A stretch of 47,363 nt of DNA from positions 1 to 47,363 of IMG/VR virus record IMGVR_UViG_3300009176_000017. The stretch is one strand, 5' to 3'. The stretch comes from a virus. This document shows, piece after piece, positions 23,874-29,550 of this stretch. Every line of letters starts with the position of its first letter. Position 1 is the first letter of the stretch. The notes beneath the pieces were generated by a model, which saw only the letters and a program-made list of their open reading frames with translations, did no database searches and was not told where the DNA came from. The translations under genes were made by a program, and so were the position numbers.

Positions 23874-24244
23874 AGCTTCTCGGCCTTTTCGATGGCGGGG
23901 GCGAGGAAATCGAAATACAGCACCTCGTGACCCGAAGCGCGGCCCTCGTTTACGCACCACGGGTTGATCCCAGCGGCGGCGATTGCCGCGTCGCCCTCCC
24001 GCAGCACGTCACCGATCGTAATCTGCGCCAGCGGGAGCAGGACGGCCGCGCGCTTGGCAACGGCCAGCAGTTCCGCGTGGGATTCGCGGAGAGCCGGGAG
24101 GCTCTTGCAGTACGGGCAGGCGTGAAGTTCTTCCTCGTCCACACGCCCGTCTGAATCCAGGTGCGCGCGGCCGTGACCCTCCACGAAAAGACTGTGCCGC
24201 GCGTTGAGCCTCAGCTCGTCCTCGGCCTCTCTTGCCGTGTCCAT
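23870..24244 (-). CDS. 124-aa hypothetical protein with CPYC
   Basis: ATG 24244 has an ideal AAGGAGG seven bases upstream. Residues 1-40 are acidic; CPYC near residue 43 is followed by a leucine/alanine helix (about 50-75). Two distant Cys are the only other candidates for a metal site. Family not recognised. Confidence 0.65.
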   Translation of the reverse strand: MDTAREAEDELRLNARHSLFVEGHGRAHLDSDGRVDEEELHACPYCKSLPALRESHAELLAVAKRAAVLLPLAQITIGDVLREGDAAIAAAGINPWCVNEGRASGHEVLYFDFLAPAIEKAEKL

Positions 24245-24257
24245 CACTTGGCCTCCT

Positions 24258-24467
24258 TTATTGGTTGCGTCTGTGAACGAAGATTTCATATTCTGGCGTG
24301 CTCTCTGCGTCGGGCTGGCACCAGCACGGCCGCCCATCGGTAAAATGCTCACCGCTCATCATGCCGGTCAGACAATCAGCGTGCGCTCCGCCGTCCATTG
24401 GACGGGGCGCGGTCGTGTGACAGAGTCCGCACGGCTCCCCGTGGTCCACGATGCCGTAGGGCTCCAC
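24258..24467 (-). CDS. 69-aa Cys/His-rich protein
   Basis: GTG 24467 directly abuts the upstream TAG. It contains CGLCH, a later Cys in HADCL, and CWC, so a small zinc-binding fold is likely. Function unknown. Confidence 0.6.
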   Translation of the reverse strand: MEPYGIVDHGEPCGLCHTTAPRPMDGGAHADCLTGMMSGEHFTDGRPCWCQPDAESTPEYEIFVHRRNQ

Positions 24468-24695
24468 CTACAGCCATCTCCCCGTGCGGATTGCGAGTAG
24501 AAGCTCAGACTCCGCCTTTTTTAGCTCACTGTACGTGGGCGTGTCGTCCTGCCGCTGCGGCCAGCCACGCGGCGGCTGCCTGTAGTAGATCGAATCGGGA
24601 ATGCGCTGCATGAAGCCCAGCGCGTTCGGGTTGTCTCCCGCCGCGTGGATGGCGCGAGAGAAAAGCTCATCGAGCTTCCGAGCGTTCAAGTCCAT
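24468..24695 (-). CDS. 75-aa hypothetical protein
   Basis: ATG 24695 is preceded by AAGGAGG and by a good promoter (24719-24747), so I treat this as the true start even though the frame is open upstream to GTG 24929. The product is helical, ending in ELKKAESELLLAIRTGRWL. No family recognised. See the duplication at 24756-24793 for why the upstream frame is continuous. Confidence 0.7.
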   Translation of the reverse strand: MDLNARKLDELFSRAIHAAGDNPNALGFMQRIPDSIYYRQPPRGWPQRQDDTPTYSELKKAESELLLAIRTGRWL

Positions 24696-24718
24696 GTGTT
24701 CCTCCTTACCGTGGGGAT

Positions 24719-24747
24719 AATCTAGGGGTTGGGTTTGTGATTTACAA
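24719..24747 (-). promoter_or_regulatory. sigma70-like promoter (TTGTAA-17-TAGATT)
   Basis: On the minus strand TTGTAA (24742-24747) and TAGATT (24719-24724) are separated by 17 bases, about 23 bases upstream of the ATG at 24695. The same -10 hexamer TAGATT is used at 26287-26292. Confidence 0.6.
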
Positions 24748-24929
24748 GGGCGTCGGCGGGACATTTCGCGAGCGGCGGGACATTTCGCGAGCGGTGGCAT
24801 CGGGTGGTCCGTCGCGTCAACCCATAGCAGTTCGCGACCCGCGACCCGCCAGCCGGTGCGGCATCGCACGCACCTAGCGCGGATGGCTACGTTGTCTGGT
24901 CCGTACGTGTAGAGCCATCTATGCCGCAC
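24722..24929 (-). pseudogene. small Cys-rich gene frameshifted by a 19-bp duplication
   Basis: GTG 24929 overlaps the previous gene by 11 bases and starts a protein with CVRC and later Cys. A 19-bp tandem duplication (24756-24793) shifts the frame so that the ORF now runs on, without a stop, through the promoter and into the 75-aa gene (153 aa in total). Deleting one copy restores a frame ending at TAG 24722, inside the -10 box. The original gene was therefore probably about 62 aa with a C-terminal CPAD tail. Confidence 0.6.
24756..24793. repeat. 19-bp perfect tandem duplication
   Basis: GCGGGACATTTCGCGAGCG occurs twice without spacing (24756-24774 and 24775-24793). The unit length is not a multiple of three, so it changes reading frame in the minus-strand gene that contains it. 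Confidence 0.95.
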
Positions 24930-25122
24930 GGGGCGCCGTTGCCTTGATCTCGCGATCCCCGCACCGTTCGCAGAAGTGCGGGCCGGCGTCTTTCAGAATC
25001 ACGACCGTATCGTGATCACCCATGAATTGAATGCCGCATCGAAAGCAGCCGCCGCGATAGCGCGGCCGACCGCCCGGAATGCTGTGCAGCGGAACGCGAA
25101 GAGGATAGCGCGGCTCTCTCAC
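24919..25122 (-). CDS. 67-aa zinc-ribbon protein
   Basis: GTG 25122 overlaps the upstream stop (GTGA). It contains CFRC and CERC about 30 residues apart, the classic two-knuckle zinc ribbon, after an Arg/Pro-rich N-terminus. Likely nucleic-acid or protein binding; specific role unknown. Confidence 0.7.
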   Translation of the reverse strand: MREPRYPLRVPLHSIPGGRPRYRGGCFRCGIQFMGDHDTVVILKDAGPHFCERCGDREIKATAPRAA

Positions 25123-25289
25123 TTCGCCTCTTTTCCTTTCTTCGTCCGATCCCATCGGACGCGGTTAGCGTGGGCGGACTTGGCTCTCCGCTCCTCGGGC
25201 GTTAGGGTTTTGGCTCCCGCTCGGGCCATTTCCCCGGCACGGCAGGAGGGGCATTCCTTCTCTCGGTCGTGGATGGGGCAGCGGCTCAC
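25119..25289 (-). CDS. 56-aa basic Cys-containing protein
   Basis: GTG 25289 overlaps the upstream stop (GTGA). It has CPIH and CPSC (possible zinc site), then a Lys/Arg/Ala helix with VRWDRTKKGK. No family recognised. Confidence 0.65.
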   Translation of the reverse strand: MSRCPIHDREKECPSCRAGEMARAGAKTLTPEERRAKSAHANRVRWDRTKKGKEAK

Positions 25290-25444
25290 TTGCGGCTCCG
25301 CCTTGGGGCGATGCGCTGACCAGTCCCGCCGCAGGCGCGACACGTTTCCAGCTTCCACGCTTCGCCCCTGGCTGTCTGGCGCATACGCCCCTTGTATCCC
25401 ATGCCTAGACATGGCTCGCAACGGACCATTGGTGTTTCTTCCAT
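25286..25444 (-). CDS. 52-aa DnaJ-like zinc-finger protein
   Basis: ATG 25444 lies one base after the upstream stop, with GAGGGAG in place. Two CxxCxGxG knuckles (CEPCLGMGYKG and CRACGGTG) match the cysteine-rich domain of DnaJ reduced to one zinc site, a common free-standing mini-protein in phages. Confidence 0.7.
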   Translation of the reverse strand: MEETPMVRCEPCLGMGYKGRMRQTARGEAWKLETCRACGGTGQRIAPRRSRK

Positions 25445-25445
25445 G

Positions 25446-25655
25446 TCACTCCCTCTCAAACGCCTCAAGCCACGGTCCGCGGCGCTTCGTGCGCTGCATC
25501 GGCGTGGTTTTCCAGCACGTTGAAGATGATCCGTTCGGATCGGAGCACCACGCCTGCGCCTCTTCCAGCGTGAGACGACGGGCGAGCACCTGTTTACGTC
25601 CGCCGTCGCGGTAGAGGCGGACGACGCGATAGGACTCAGCGGTTCCTGTTTTCAT
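25446..25655 (-). CDS. 69-aa hypothetical protein
   Basis: ATG 25655 follows AAGGGGTG. A short beta-beta-alpha pattern (SYRVVRLYRDGG, VLARRLTLEEAQAW) is visible, followed by a basic C-terminus. This resembles small phage proteins with a helix-capped sheet; function unknown. Confidence 0.65.
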   Translation of the reverse strand: MKTGTAESYRVVRLYRDGGRKQVLARRLTLEEAQAWCSDPNGSSSTCWKTTPMQRTKRRGPWLEAFERE

Positions 25656-25665
25656 GTTCACCCCT

Positions 25666-26028
25666 TCAAACGTCCGCGTCCGAGAATCCCGCCGCGGCGA
25701 TTGCATGCCAGAAGATGGCCTCGATCATGCCGTTATCTTTCGAGTCGGTCGTGCGGCCCAGCTCCATCGCTACTGCGCCGTCTCCGTTGCAAAGGCCGCG
25801 GATACCCTTCGCCGCCGCGAGCCATTCGTCACCCAAGACACCATCGTCCGCCAGCGCGGACCCGTCGAAACGTGCGCGGTACGCTTTCGCATAGCGGAGC
25901 ATGCCGTCCATTGCGTAGAGGAGCGGCTCGCCTTGCAAGGCGCCGAGACGCGCCGCCGAGCTCGCTACCGTCCCTGGAGGGACCTTTTCCAGCTCGGCCG
26001 ACGTCTCCGGTTGCAATCTGTAGTGCAT
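25666..26028 (-). CDS. 120-aa phage protein of unknown function
   Basis: ATG 26028 is one base after the upstream stop, with GAGGGG upstream. The acidic, helical C-terminal half contains WLAAAKGIRGLCNGDG and TDSKDNG, a combination I have seen in other small conserved phage proteins without known function. It is co-directional and coupled with its neighbours. Confidence 0.7.
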   Translation of the reverse strand: MHYRLQPETSAELEKVPPGTVASSAARLGALQGEPLLYAMDGMLRYAKAYRARFDGSALADDGVLGDEWLAAAKGIRGLCNGDGAVAMELGRTTDSKDNGMIEAIFWHAIAAAGFSDADV

Positions 26029-26029
26029 T

Positions 26030-26266
26030 TTAGTAGCCCCTCGCGGCGATATCGTTTCGCCTTGTGACGCTCCGCTCTTGACGCTCGTCTCGCAGGACAA
26101 ACGGCGCCTTCGGGGCGCGTCCGATCCAACCGAATTGGAAATGACCCGTAGAGGCGATCCAGCGGCCGTCACCTAGGCTCACCTCATACCCTACGCGCGG
26201 GAGTTTGACGCCTTCGGCCTTGGCGAGCTTGCGCGCCTCCCGGACAGAAAGATCGGTCCACGTCAT
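26030..26266 (-). CDS. 78-aa hypothetical protein
   Basis: ATG 26266 follows AGGAGAG and a sigma70-like promoter (26287-26316), so it likely heads its own transcription unit. The N-terminal helix (LSVREARKLAKAEG) is followed by beta strands (YEVSLGDGRWIAST). No family recognised. Confidence 0.7.
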   Translation of the reverse strand: MTWTDLSVREARKLAKAEGVKLPRVGYEVSLGDGRWIASTGHFQFGWIGRAPKAPFVLRDERQERSVTRRNDIAARGY

Positions 26267-26286
26267 TTTCGTTCTCTCCTTTCCCT

Positions 26287-26316
26287 AATCTAGTTCCTAG
26301 CGGTGGGGAATTGCAA
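26287..26316 (-). promoter_or_regulatory. sigma70-like promoter (TTGCAA-18-TAGATT)
   Basis: On the minus strand TTGCAA (26311-26316) and TAGATT (26287-26292) with 18-base spacing, 21 bases upstream of the ATG at 26266. It sits in the 118-base gap 26267-26384, which holds no other feature I can support. Confidence 0.55.
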
Positions 26317-26384
26317 GTCTAGGCGTCAAGATCAGCCAAGAATTCCGTCGTCACCGTCTCGGGCTTGCGCTCATGAAGCGTGAT

Positions 26385-26648
26385 TCACGCGCCACGCACG
26401 TAGAAACGCTTCGCTTTTGGCCAGCTCGGGCGCGCGCCTTCGTACTCCATGCGCTTCTCGAAATACCATCCCACGCGCTTCGGCTTGCCGTTCGGCGTGT
26501 CCACGTAGACGGCGGACTTGCACGCGCCGAATTCCTTTTGGCAGAAGCGGAAGAGCCGGCCGATATCATCGGTGAAGGCTTCGCACGGGGGCGAATCGCC
26601 GAACCGATAGCCTTCCGTCTCGTTGGTGAATTCCTCTGAGATCAGCAT
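26385..26648 (-). CDS. 87-aa protein behind structured leader
   Basis: ATG 26648 follows GGGAGGAAA. The protein has SPPCEAF, a central FCQKEFGACKSAVYVDTPNG stretch and a basic aromatic C-terminus (WYFEKRMEYEG ... KRFYVRGA). No family is certain. Its ribosome site can be hidden by an upstream hairpin array (26649-26714) that is homologous to the leader of the next gene upstream. Confidence 0.7.
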   Translation of the reverse strand: MLISEEFTNETEGYRFGDSPPCEAFTDDIGRLFRFCQKEFGACKSAVYVDTPNGKPKRVGWYFEKRMEYEGARPSWPKAKRFYVRGA

Positions 26649-26714
26649 GTTTCGTTTCCTCCCGATCGGAGCCGGTTCCCCGGCTCTCATCGCGAGGGGG
26701 AGCTAGGCTCCCCC
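26649..26714 (-). promoter_or_regulatory. RNA switch-like leader, copy 1
   Basis: In the minus-strand RNA, an 8-bp hairpin (26707-26714 with 26696-26703, 3-nt loop) is followed by TCGCGAT, then a 7-bp hairpin with GGAA-type loop (26680-26686 with 26669-26675), then the GGGAG ribosome site (26659-26663). The CTCCC in the 3' arm of the first hairpin (26698-26702) can instead pair with that ribosome site, so the two states exclude each other. The same plan recurs at 26890-26956. Confidence 0.55.
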
Positions 26715-26724
26715 GGAATGCAAG

Positions 26725-26889
26725 TTAATCGACCATAACGCGCGTCCAGCCATGCTCAACCGGGCCGAAATCCATCTTGTCATAATCCCAACGTTGCCGC
26801 GTCGTTCGCACGATGCGATGTTTCGCGCGCATCCACGGCGCAAATTCGAGGAGAGACAGAAGGGCGGCCGCGCGAGTCGTGAAAAACAT
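26725..26889 (-). CDS. 54-aa protein behind structured leader
   Basis: ATG 26889 follows GGGAGGATAAGCAT and ends at TAA 26725, close to the first hairpin of the next leader. The N-terminal half is a hydrophobic helix (ALLSLLEFAPW), the second half basic and aromatic. Too short for a family call; the strong ribosome site and homologous leader support translation. Confidence 0.6.
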   Translation of the reverse strand: MFFTTRAAALLSLLEFAPWMRAKHRIVRTTRQRWDYDKMDFGPVEHGWTRVMVD

Positions 26890-26956
26890 ATGCTTATCCT
26901 CCCGGTAAGAGTCGCCTTGACGGCTCTTATCGCGAGGGAGCGCCTGTCACACGCTC
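26890..26956 (-). promoter_or_regulatory. RNA switch-like leader, copy 2
   Basis: In minus-strand RNA: a 5-bp hairpin (26952-26956 with 26938-26942), TCGCGAT, a 9-bp hairpin (26921-26929 with 26906-26914, one T.G pair, 6-nt loop) and the GGGAGG ribosome site (26898-26903). CTCCC (26936-26940) overlaps the first hairpin and is complementary to the ribosome site. The order of parts and the spacer match copy 1, although stem sequences differ and keep pairing. Confidence 0.55.
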
Positions 26957-27138
26957 ATTCGCTTGCGGTCTTTTGTGACGATTGACGCTAGCTTGCCCGA
27001 CTACGCCGCGTGCTCTGCGCTCTTGCTAGGAGCGGGAGGGATCAGCGACGCATGGAGCCGAACGCCCCGATTGACCGCTAAGTTTTCAAAGAGAGCCGTG
27101 ATCGCGAGGACCAGGGGAAGCCGTTAGGCGTTCCGAGC

Positions 27139-27157
27139 GTCCTCCCGGTGGGAGGAC
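27139..27157 (-). terminator. strong hairpin after 77-aa gene
   Basis: GTCCTCCC and GGGAGGAC form an 8-bp stem with a 3-nt loop, 11 bases after the minus-strand stop at 27169. No T-run follows, so it may be a factor-assisted terminator or RNA 3' end. The remainder of 26957-27168 holds no gene I can support, only a partial CTCGCGAT motif near 27102-27109. Confidence 0.45.
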
Positions 27158-27168
27158 CGATGCAGCGT

Positions 27169-27402
27169 CTAGGAATGCGGACCGAAGGAGAAGACACGCT
27201 CAAGCTGCGCCGCGAGCATTTGCGCCTGAGCGGTCAGAGCGTTGACGTTGAGGCGGAGCGTTCCCGCGTAGTCGCGAAGTTCGGAATGCGCCTCCCATCG
27301 CGCCGTCTCGTAACCGCGAAGCTCTGAATAGAGCACGGCAAGCCGGGATTCGAGACTCGTAACTTCGTCCTCGATTGCCGAGAGAGTTACCGTCGTTAGC
27401 AT
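27169..27402 (-). CDS. 77-aa coiled-coil protein
   Basis: ATG 27402 has AGGGGA eight bases upstream and the best promoter of the window just beyond (27433-27461). The whole protein is a helix with heptad-like Leu/Ala spacing (EDEVTSLESRLAVLYSELRG, LRLNVNALTAQAQML). Likely self-associating; function unknown. As the first gene downstream of the palindrome-rich region it could be a regulator or partner of that region. Confidence 0.7.
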   Translation of the reverse strand: MLTTVTLSAIEDEVTSLESRLAVLYSELRGYETARWEAHSELRDYAGTLRLNVNALTAQAQMLAAQLERVFSFGPHS

Positions 27403-27432
27403 GTTCGTTCCCCTTTCGCTGTTCACGGATAC

Positions 27433-27461
27433 AAGATAGGGTCCTAACGGTGAGGAGTCAA
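27433..27461 (-). promoter_or_regulatory. sigma70 promoter (TTGACT-17-TATCTT)
   Basis: On the minus strand TTGACT (27456-27461) and TATCTT (27433-27438) with ideal 17-base spacing, 31 bases upstream of the ATG at 27402. It is the strongest match to the sigma70 consensus that I found. Confidence 0.7.
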
Positions 27462-27530
27462 GGGTAGGAGAGAAGAAAAGCGTGAAACATGGCTCCGACT
27501 AACATGTGGTAGTAGTGCTACTTGGCTAAG

Positions 27531-27548
27531 ATGTCGGCGCGCCGACAT
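27531..27548. promoter_or_regulatory. perfect 18-bp palindrome
   Basis: ATGTCGGCGCGCCGACAT is a complete palindrome with no central spacer, typical of a dimeric protein binding site. It lies 70 bases upstream of the minus-strand promoter at 27433-27461. Confidence 0.6.
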
Positions 27549-27577
27549 GAGCGTGAGCGCCAGCTCGTGGGCTAGCT

Positions 27578-27637
27578 CGTTGTCGAAAAGACAACGCGAC
27601 GCCAAGCTAGCCTAGGCGTTGTTCTTTTGACAACAAC
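27578..27637. repeat. pair of GTTGT hairpins
   Basis: CGTTGTC-GAAAA-GACAACG (27578-27596) forms a 7-bp hairpin. A second hairpin (GTTGTT at 27618-27623 with AACAAC at 27632-27637) follows 20 bases later and is close to the reverse complement of the first, including its CTTTT loop. GCTAGC also occurs once before the first and once between them. Confidence 0.6.
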
Positions 27638-27706
27638 CCGTAGCGGGGGAGATGATGGGGCCAGGGGGAGGCAGAGAGGACGGTATTAGCCTTAGAGGTG
27701 CAGGAG

Positions 27707-27722
27707 TGTTCCACGTGGAACA
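27707..27722. promoter_or_regulatory. parS-type centromere palindrome, copy 1
   Basis: TGTTCCACGTGGAACA, a perfect 16-bp palindrome, is the GC-rich form of the bacterial chromosomal parS consensus (TGTTTCACGTGAAACA; differs at two symmetrical bases). An identical copy lies at 40578-40593. No ParA or ParB gene was found in the window. Confidence 0.7.
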
Positions 27723-27782
27723 CAGCCCCTAAGCAGGGTTGAAGTCCTCTCGGCTCAGTGACTTAGCTCAGTCCTACTTAGT

Positions 27783-27809
27783 CAGACCCTACCCCGGTAG
27801 CCGGGTCTG
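27783..27809. other. CAGACCC/GGGTCTG hairpin
   Basis: A 7-bp inverted repeat (27783-27789, 27803-27809) with a 13-nt loop, which itself contains TACC/GGTA complementarity. It is part of the noncoding control region. Confidence 0.45.
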
Positions 27810-27914
27810 CCCCCCAAGGGGAGACGGTGCAAGGAGAACGGGGGGAGTACTTACCAGGGTATGACCACCAGGGGAGCCTCTGAGGCTCGACCCGTAGGCT
27901 AGGAGAGCCGAAGA

Positions 27915-27930
27915 GCGGCCTTCTGGCCGC
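27915..27930. other. GCGGCC-TTCT-GGCCGC hairpin
   Basis: A perfect 6-bp stem with tetraloop TTCT lies about 60 bases beyond the stop of the minus-strand gene at 27990; it could act as a transcript 3' end for the upstream early operon. Confidence 0.45.
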
Positions 27931-27989
27931 CTAGGAACCGCAGGCACGCGAGCGATACCGGACAACATGTGGTCCTGCGAAGGCAAAAG

Positions 27990-28199
27990 TCAAGGCTTCG
28001 GCGAAGATTTCGTTGGGAGGAGTCTACCGTCCGCCCCACGAGGAGCCTTCCCGGCGCGGACGTAGGCGTTCCGGCGGCTCTTCACGTCATGAAACATCTT
28101 CGTTATGAAGAGGCTCTTGGCTTCCTTCACGCAGGCGTAGCACCGTCCATCGGTCATCGTCTCCTCGGGCATGTCCCTTGGGCAACTCCGACAAATCAC
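27990..28199 (-). CDS. 69-aa zinc-ribbon protein ending the early operon
   Basis: GTG 28199 overlaps the upstream stop (GTGA). CRSC near the start and CYAC at about 20-23 make a two-knuckle zinc ribbon; the remainder is basic (KSRRNAYVRAGKAPRG). It is the last gene before the noncoding control region. DNA or RNA binding is plausible. Confidence 0.7.
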   Translation of the reverse strand: MICRSCPRDMPEETMTDGRCYACVKEAKSLFITKMFHDVKSRRNAYVRAGKAPRGADGRLLPTKSSPKP

Positions 28200-28426
28200 G
28201 GCTTCTCCCTATCCATCAAGATCCGAAGGGTGGGCCTCTCCTGGAGCCAGACCTTCGCAAGCGGCTCCTGATACGCCGCCATCGTTGCGGTCCAGAGGGA
28301 GTCGAAATCGACCGGGGCGCCGGTCACCAGGGCCGCCATGTCCTCGACGGGGATCAGCCCCTTCGGGACGAGGGGCATCGCCAAGGCGCCGAGAAGCCCC
28401 CGGAAGATACCTCTTCTTGTTATCAC
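28196..28426 (-). CDS. small protein with Tat-like leader
   Basis: A 76-aa protein with GTG start at 28426 overlapping the upstream stop (GTGA). The N-terminus MITRRGIFRGLLGALAMPLV has a twin-arginine pair then a hydrophobic core, like a Tat signal; the body ends QERPTLRILMDREKP. Similar short twin-arginine proteins occur in other phage genomes. Export is predicted, not shown. Confidence 0.65.
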   Translation of the reverse strand: MITRRGIFRGLLGALAMPLVPKGLIPVEDMAALVTGAPVDFDSLWTATMAAYQEPLAKVWLQERPTLRILMDREKP

Positions 28427-28638
28427 GGCTCCTCCTCGTCCTCGGCGGCGATCCTAGCGGCGTGACGGGCAACAACCTCGGCCTCGTCAAAGGTTGGCCC
28501 TCCGGCTAGGGCCTTTAGCCTCTCCGCCCTTAACGCCTTCCGCAGCTCGATTAGCTCGGAGAGGGCGTCATGGGTAGGGCCGAACATCCCAACACCGGCC
28601 ATACGGTCCCGCATCGCTTCCAGGTTTTTAGTCTTCAC
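28423..28638 (-). CDS. 71-aa helical protein
   Basis: GTG 28638 overlaps the upstream stop (GTGA). It consists of two charged helices and an acidic C-terminus (AAEDEEEP). Unknown. Confidence 0.65.
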   Translation of the reverse strand: MKTKNLEAMRDRMAGVGMFGPTHDALSELIELRKALRAERLKALAGGPTFDEAEVVARHAARIAAEDEEEP

Positions 28639-28853
28639 CTCAAGAGCCCCTTCTCGATCCGCTCGGCGCATGATTCCGCCCCGTAGCGCCAGTAGATACG
28701 CACCCGCTCCGCCGCCCACCGCAGCGTCGCGGGGTCGAGCACGGGCTTGGCGGGCTCAGGCGCGGGACGCTTTGGCCTACCGCTCTTGTGACAAGAGCAC
28801 GCGCAATCAGCCGCAATGGTCACGCTACGGAAGGTGCAGTTACATCCCGCCAT
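28635..28853 (-). CDS. 72-aa Cys-rich protein
   Basis: ATG 28853, with GAGGGGAA upstream, overlaps the previous gene by 14 bases. CNC, CACSCH and a third Cys-containing segment suggest a metal-binding N-terminal half; the C-terminal half is a helix (LRWAAERVRIYWRYG). Unknown family. Confidence 0.65.
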   Translation of the reverse strand: MAGCNCTFRSVTIAADCACSCHKSGRPKRPAPEPAKPVLDPATLRWAAERVRIYWRYGAESCAERIEKGLLR

Positions 28854-29172
28854 CAGTCTTCCCCTCCTCGCCCTTCGCTTCGGCAAGGGCGGCGTCGATC
28901 TTGGCTAATCTTTGCTCTCTCGACGGACCGAACGGTCCCCATCGCGCTACATAGGCGTACGCCTCCCGCGTCTCCCTCAGCGCCTCCTCCAGCCGCCGCG
29001 CCCTCTCGCGCTCCTGCTCGATCGTGTCGAGGAGGCGCTTTAGGATTGCGTGGTCGCGACAGGTGTAGCCGTGCGCCGTGCCGGCCTCTTTGGGTGGCAC
29101 GCAATTACAGCCGCGCCCGGTAATCCGTCTCTCTAGTTCCGCGATCTCCTCGGGCGTCACGCTCTCGCTCAT
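28840..29172 (-). CDS. 110-aa coiled-coil protein with Cys cluster
   Basis: ATG 29172 overlaps the MazG stop (ATGA). CNCVPP and CRDH near residues 22-40 could bind zinc; residues about 45-100 are a long charged helix (TIEQERERARRLEEALRE). Common phage architecture of unknown role. Confidence 0.7.
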   Translation of the reverse strand: MSESVTPEEIAELERRITGRGCNCVPPKEAGTAHGYTCRDHAILKRLLDTIEQERERARRLEEALRETREAYAYVARWGPFGPSREQRLAKIDAALAEAKGEEGKTDGGM

Positions 29173-29546
29173 CGGGAAGCCTCATCCGCCTTCGCGAGAC
29201 TATCGGCCGTCGTGAAGCCTTGCGGATACCGGGCGACGAGCTTCGCGATGTTCATGTCGGCCACGTCGCTCATCTCCCAGCCCATCACGTTGCAGGCGTG
29301 CGCGACGTACCAAAGCACGTCGCCAAGCTCCTTCTTTAGCTTCTCCGTGCGCTCCGCGTTCAACTCGTGCCGGTGATGCTGAATCTTCTTGACGAGATCC
29401 GCGAACTCACCCGACTCGCCGCACAGGCCGAGCGCCGCGCAGTTGAGCCCCTTGTCGCGGTTTGCCGGCAACAGATCACTTCCGCCCGTGCGTGCGGCCC
29501 GCTCCTGATACTGCGCAAACGTGCGGTCATAACTCGGATAGCTCAT
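29169..29546 (-). CDS. MazG-like nucleotide pyrophosphohydrolase
   Basis: A 125-aa protein. The all-alpha NTP pyrophosphohydrolase signature is complete: Glu44 and Glu47 in CGESGEFAD, Glu73 and Asp76 in KKELGDVLWYV, with the intervening basic helix. It would hydrolyse NTPs or dNTPs (or signalling nucleotides) to monophosphates plus pyrophosphate. Phage MazG proteins are thought to adjust host nucleotide or alarmone pools. ATG 29546 lies five bases after the upstream stop, in an early operon, consistent with early take-over. Confidence 0.9.
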   Translation of the reverse strand: MSYPSYDRTFAQYQERAARTGGSDLLPANRDKGLNCAALGLCGESGEFADLVKKIQHHRHELNAERTEKLKKELGDVLWYVAHACNVMGWEMSDVADMNIAKLVARYPQGFTTADSLAKADEASR

Positions 29547-29550
29547 CCCC

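Larger units (their letters stand above)
27462..27989. other. noncoding palindrome-rich control region (origin candidate)
   Basis: With its promoter this is the longest gene-free stretch (27427-27989, 563 bp). It contains a perfect 18-bp palindrome (27531-27548), a dyad near 27509-27522, twin GTTGT hairpins (27578-27596 and 27618-27637), a parS-type site (27707-27722), further hairpins (27783-27809 and 27915-27930) and a direct repeat AACATGTGGT (27501-27510 and 27964-27973). Density of symmetry suggests a replication origin, partition-like or regulatory locus. No long ORF with a ribosome site is credible here. Confidence 0.6.

Noticed and set aside
26696-26714. Rho-independent terminator after the 54-aa gene
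   Set aside because: The 8-bp stem is strong but is followed by TCGCG rather than a T-run on the minus strand, and its 3' arm is part of the leader switch; I annotated it within the leader.
26752-26985. Plus-strand 77-codon ORF over the leader region
   Set aside because: It is antisense to the 54-aa minus-strand gene and its structured leader, and lacks a ribosome site or family resemblance.
27789-27986. 65-codon minus-strand ORF in the noncoding region
   Set aside because: No ribosome site; it spans two hairpins (27783-27809 and 27915-27930) and has Pro/Gly/Ser-biased composition. Treated as structured noncoding DNA.
27427-27989. tRNA or CRISPR array in the noncoding region
   Set aside because: No cloverleaf with a TPsiC-type GTTCGA arm and no regularly spaced repeats; the symmetry elements are isolated palindromes.
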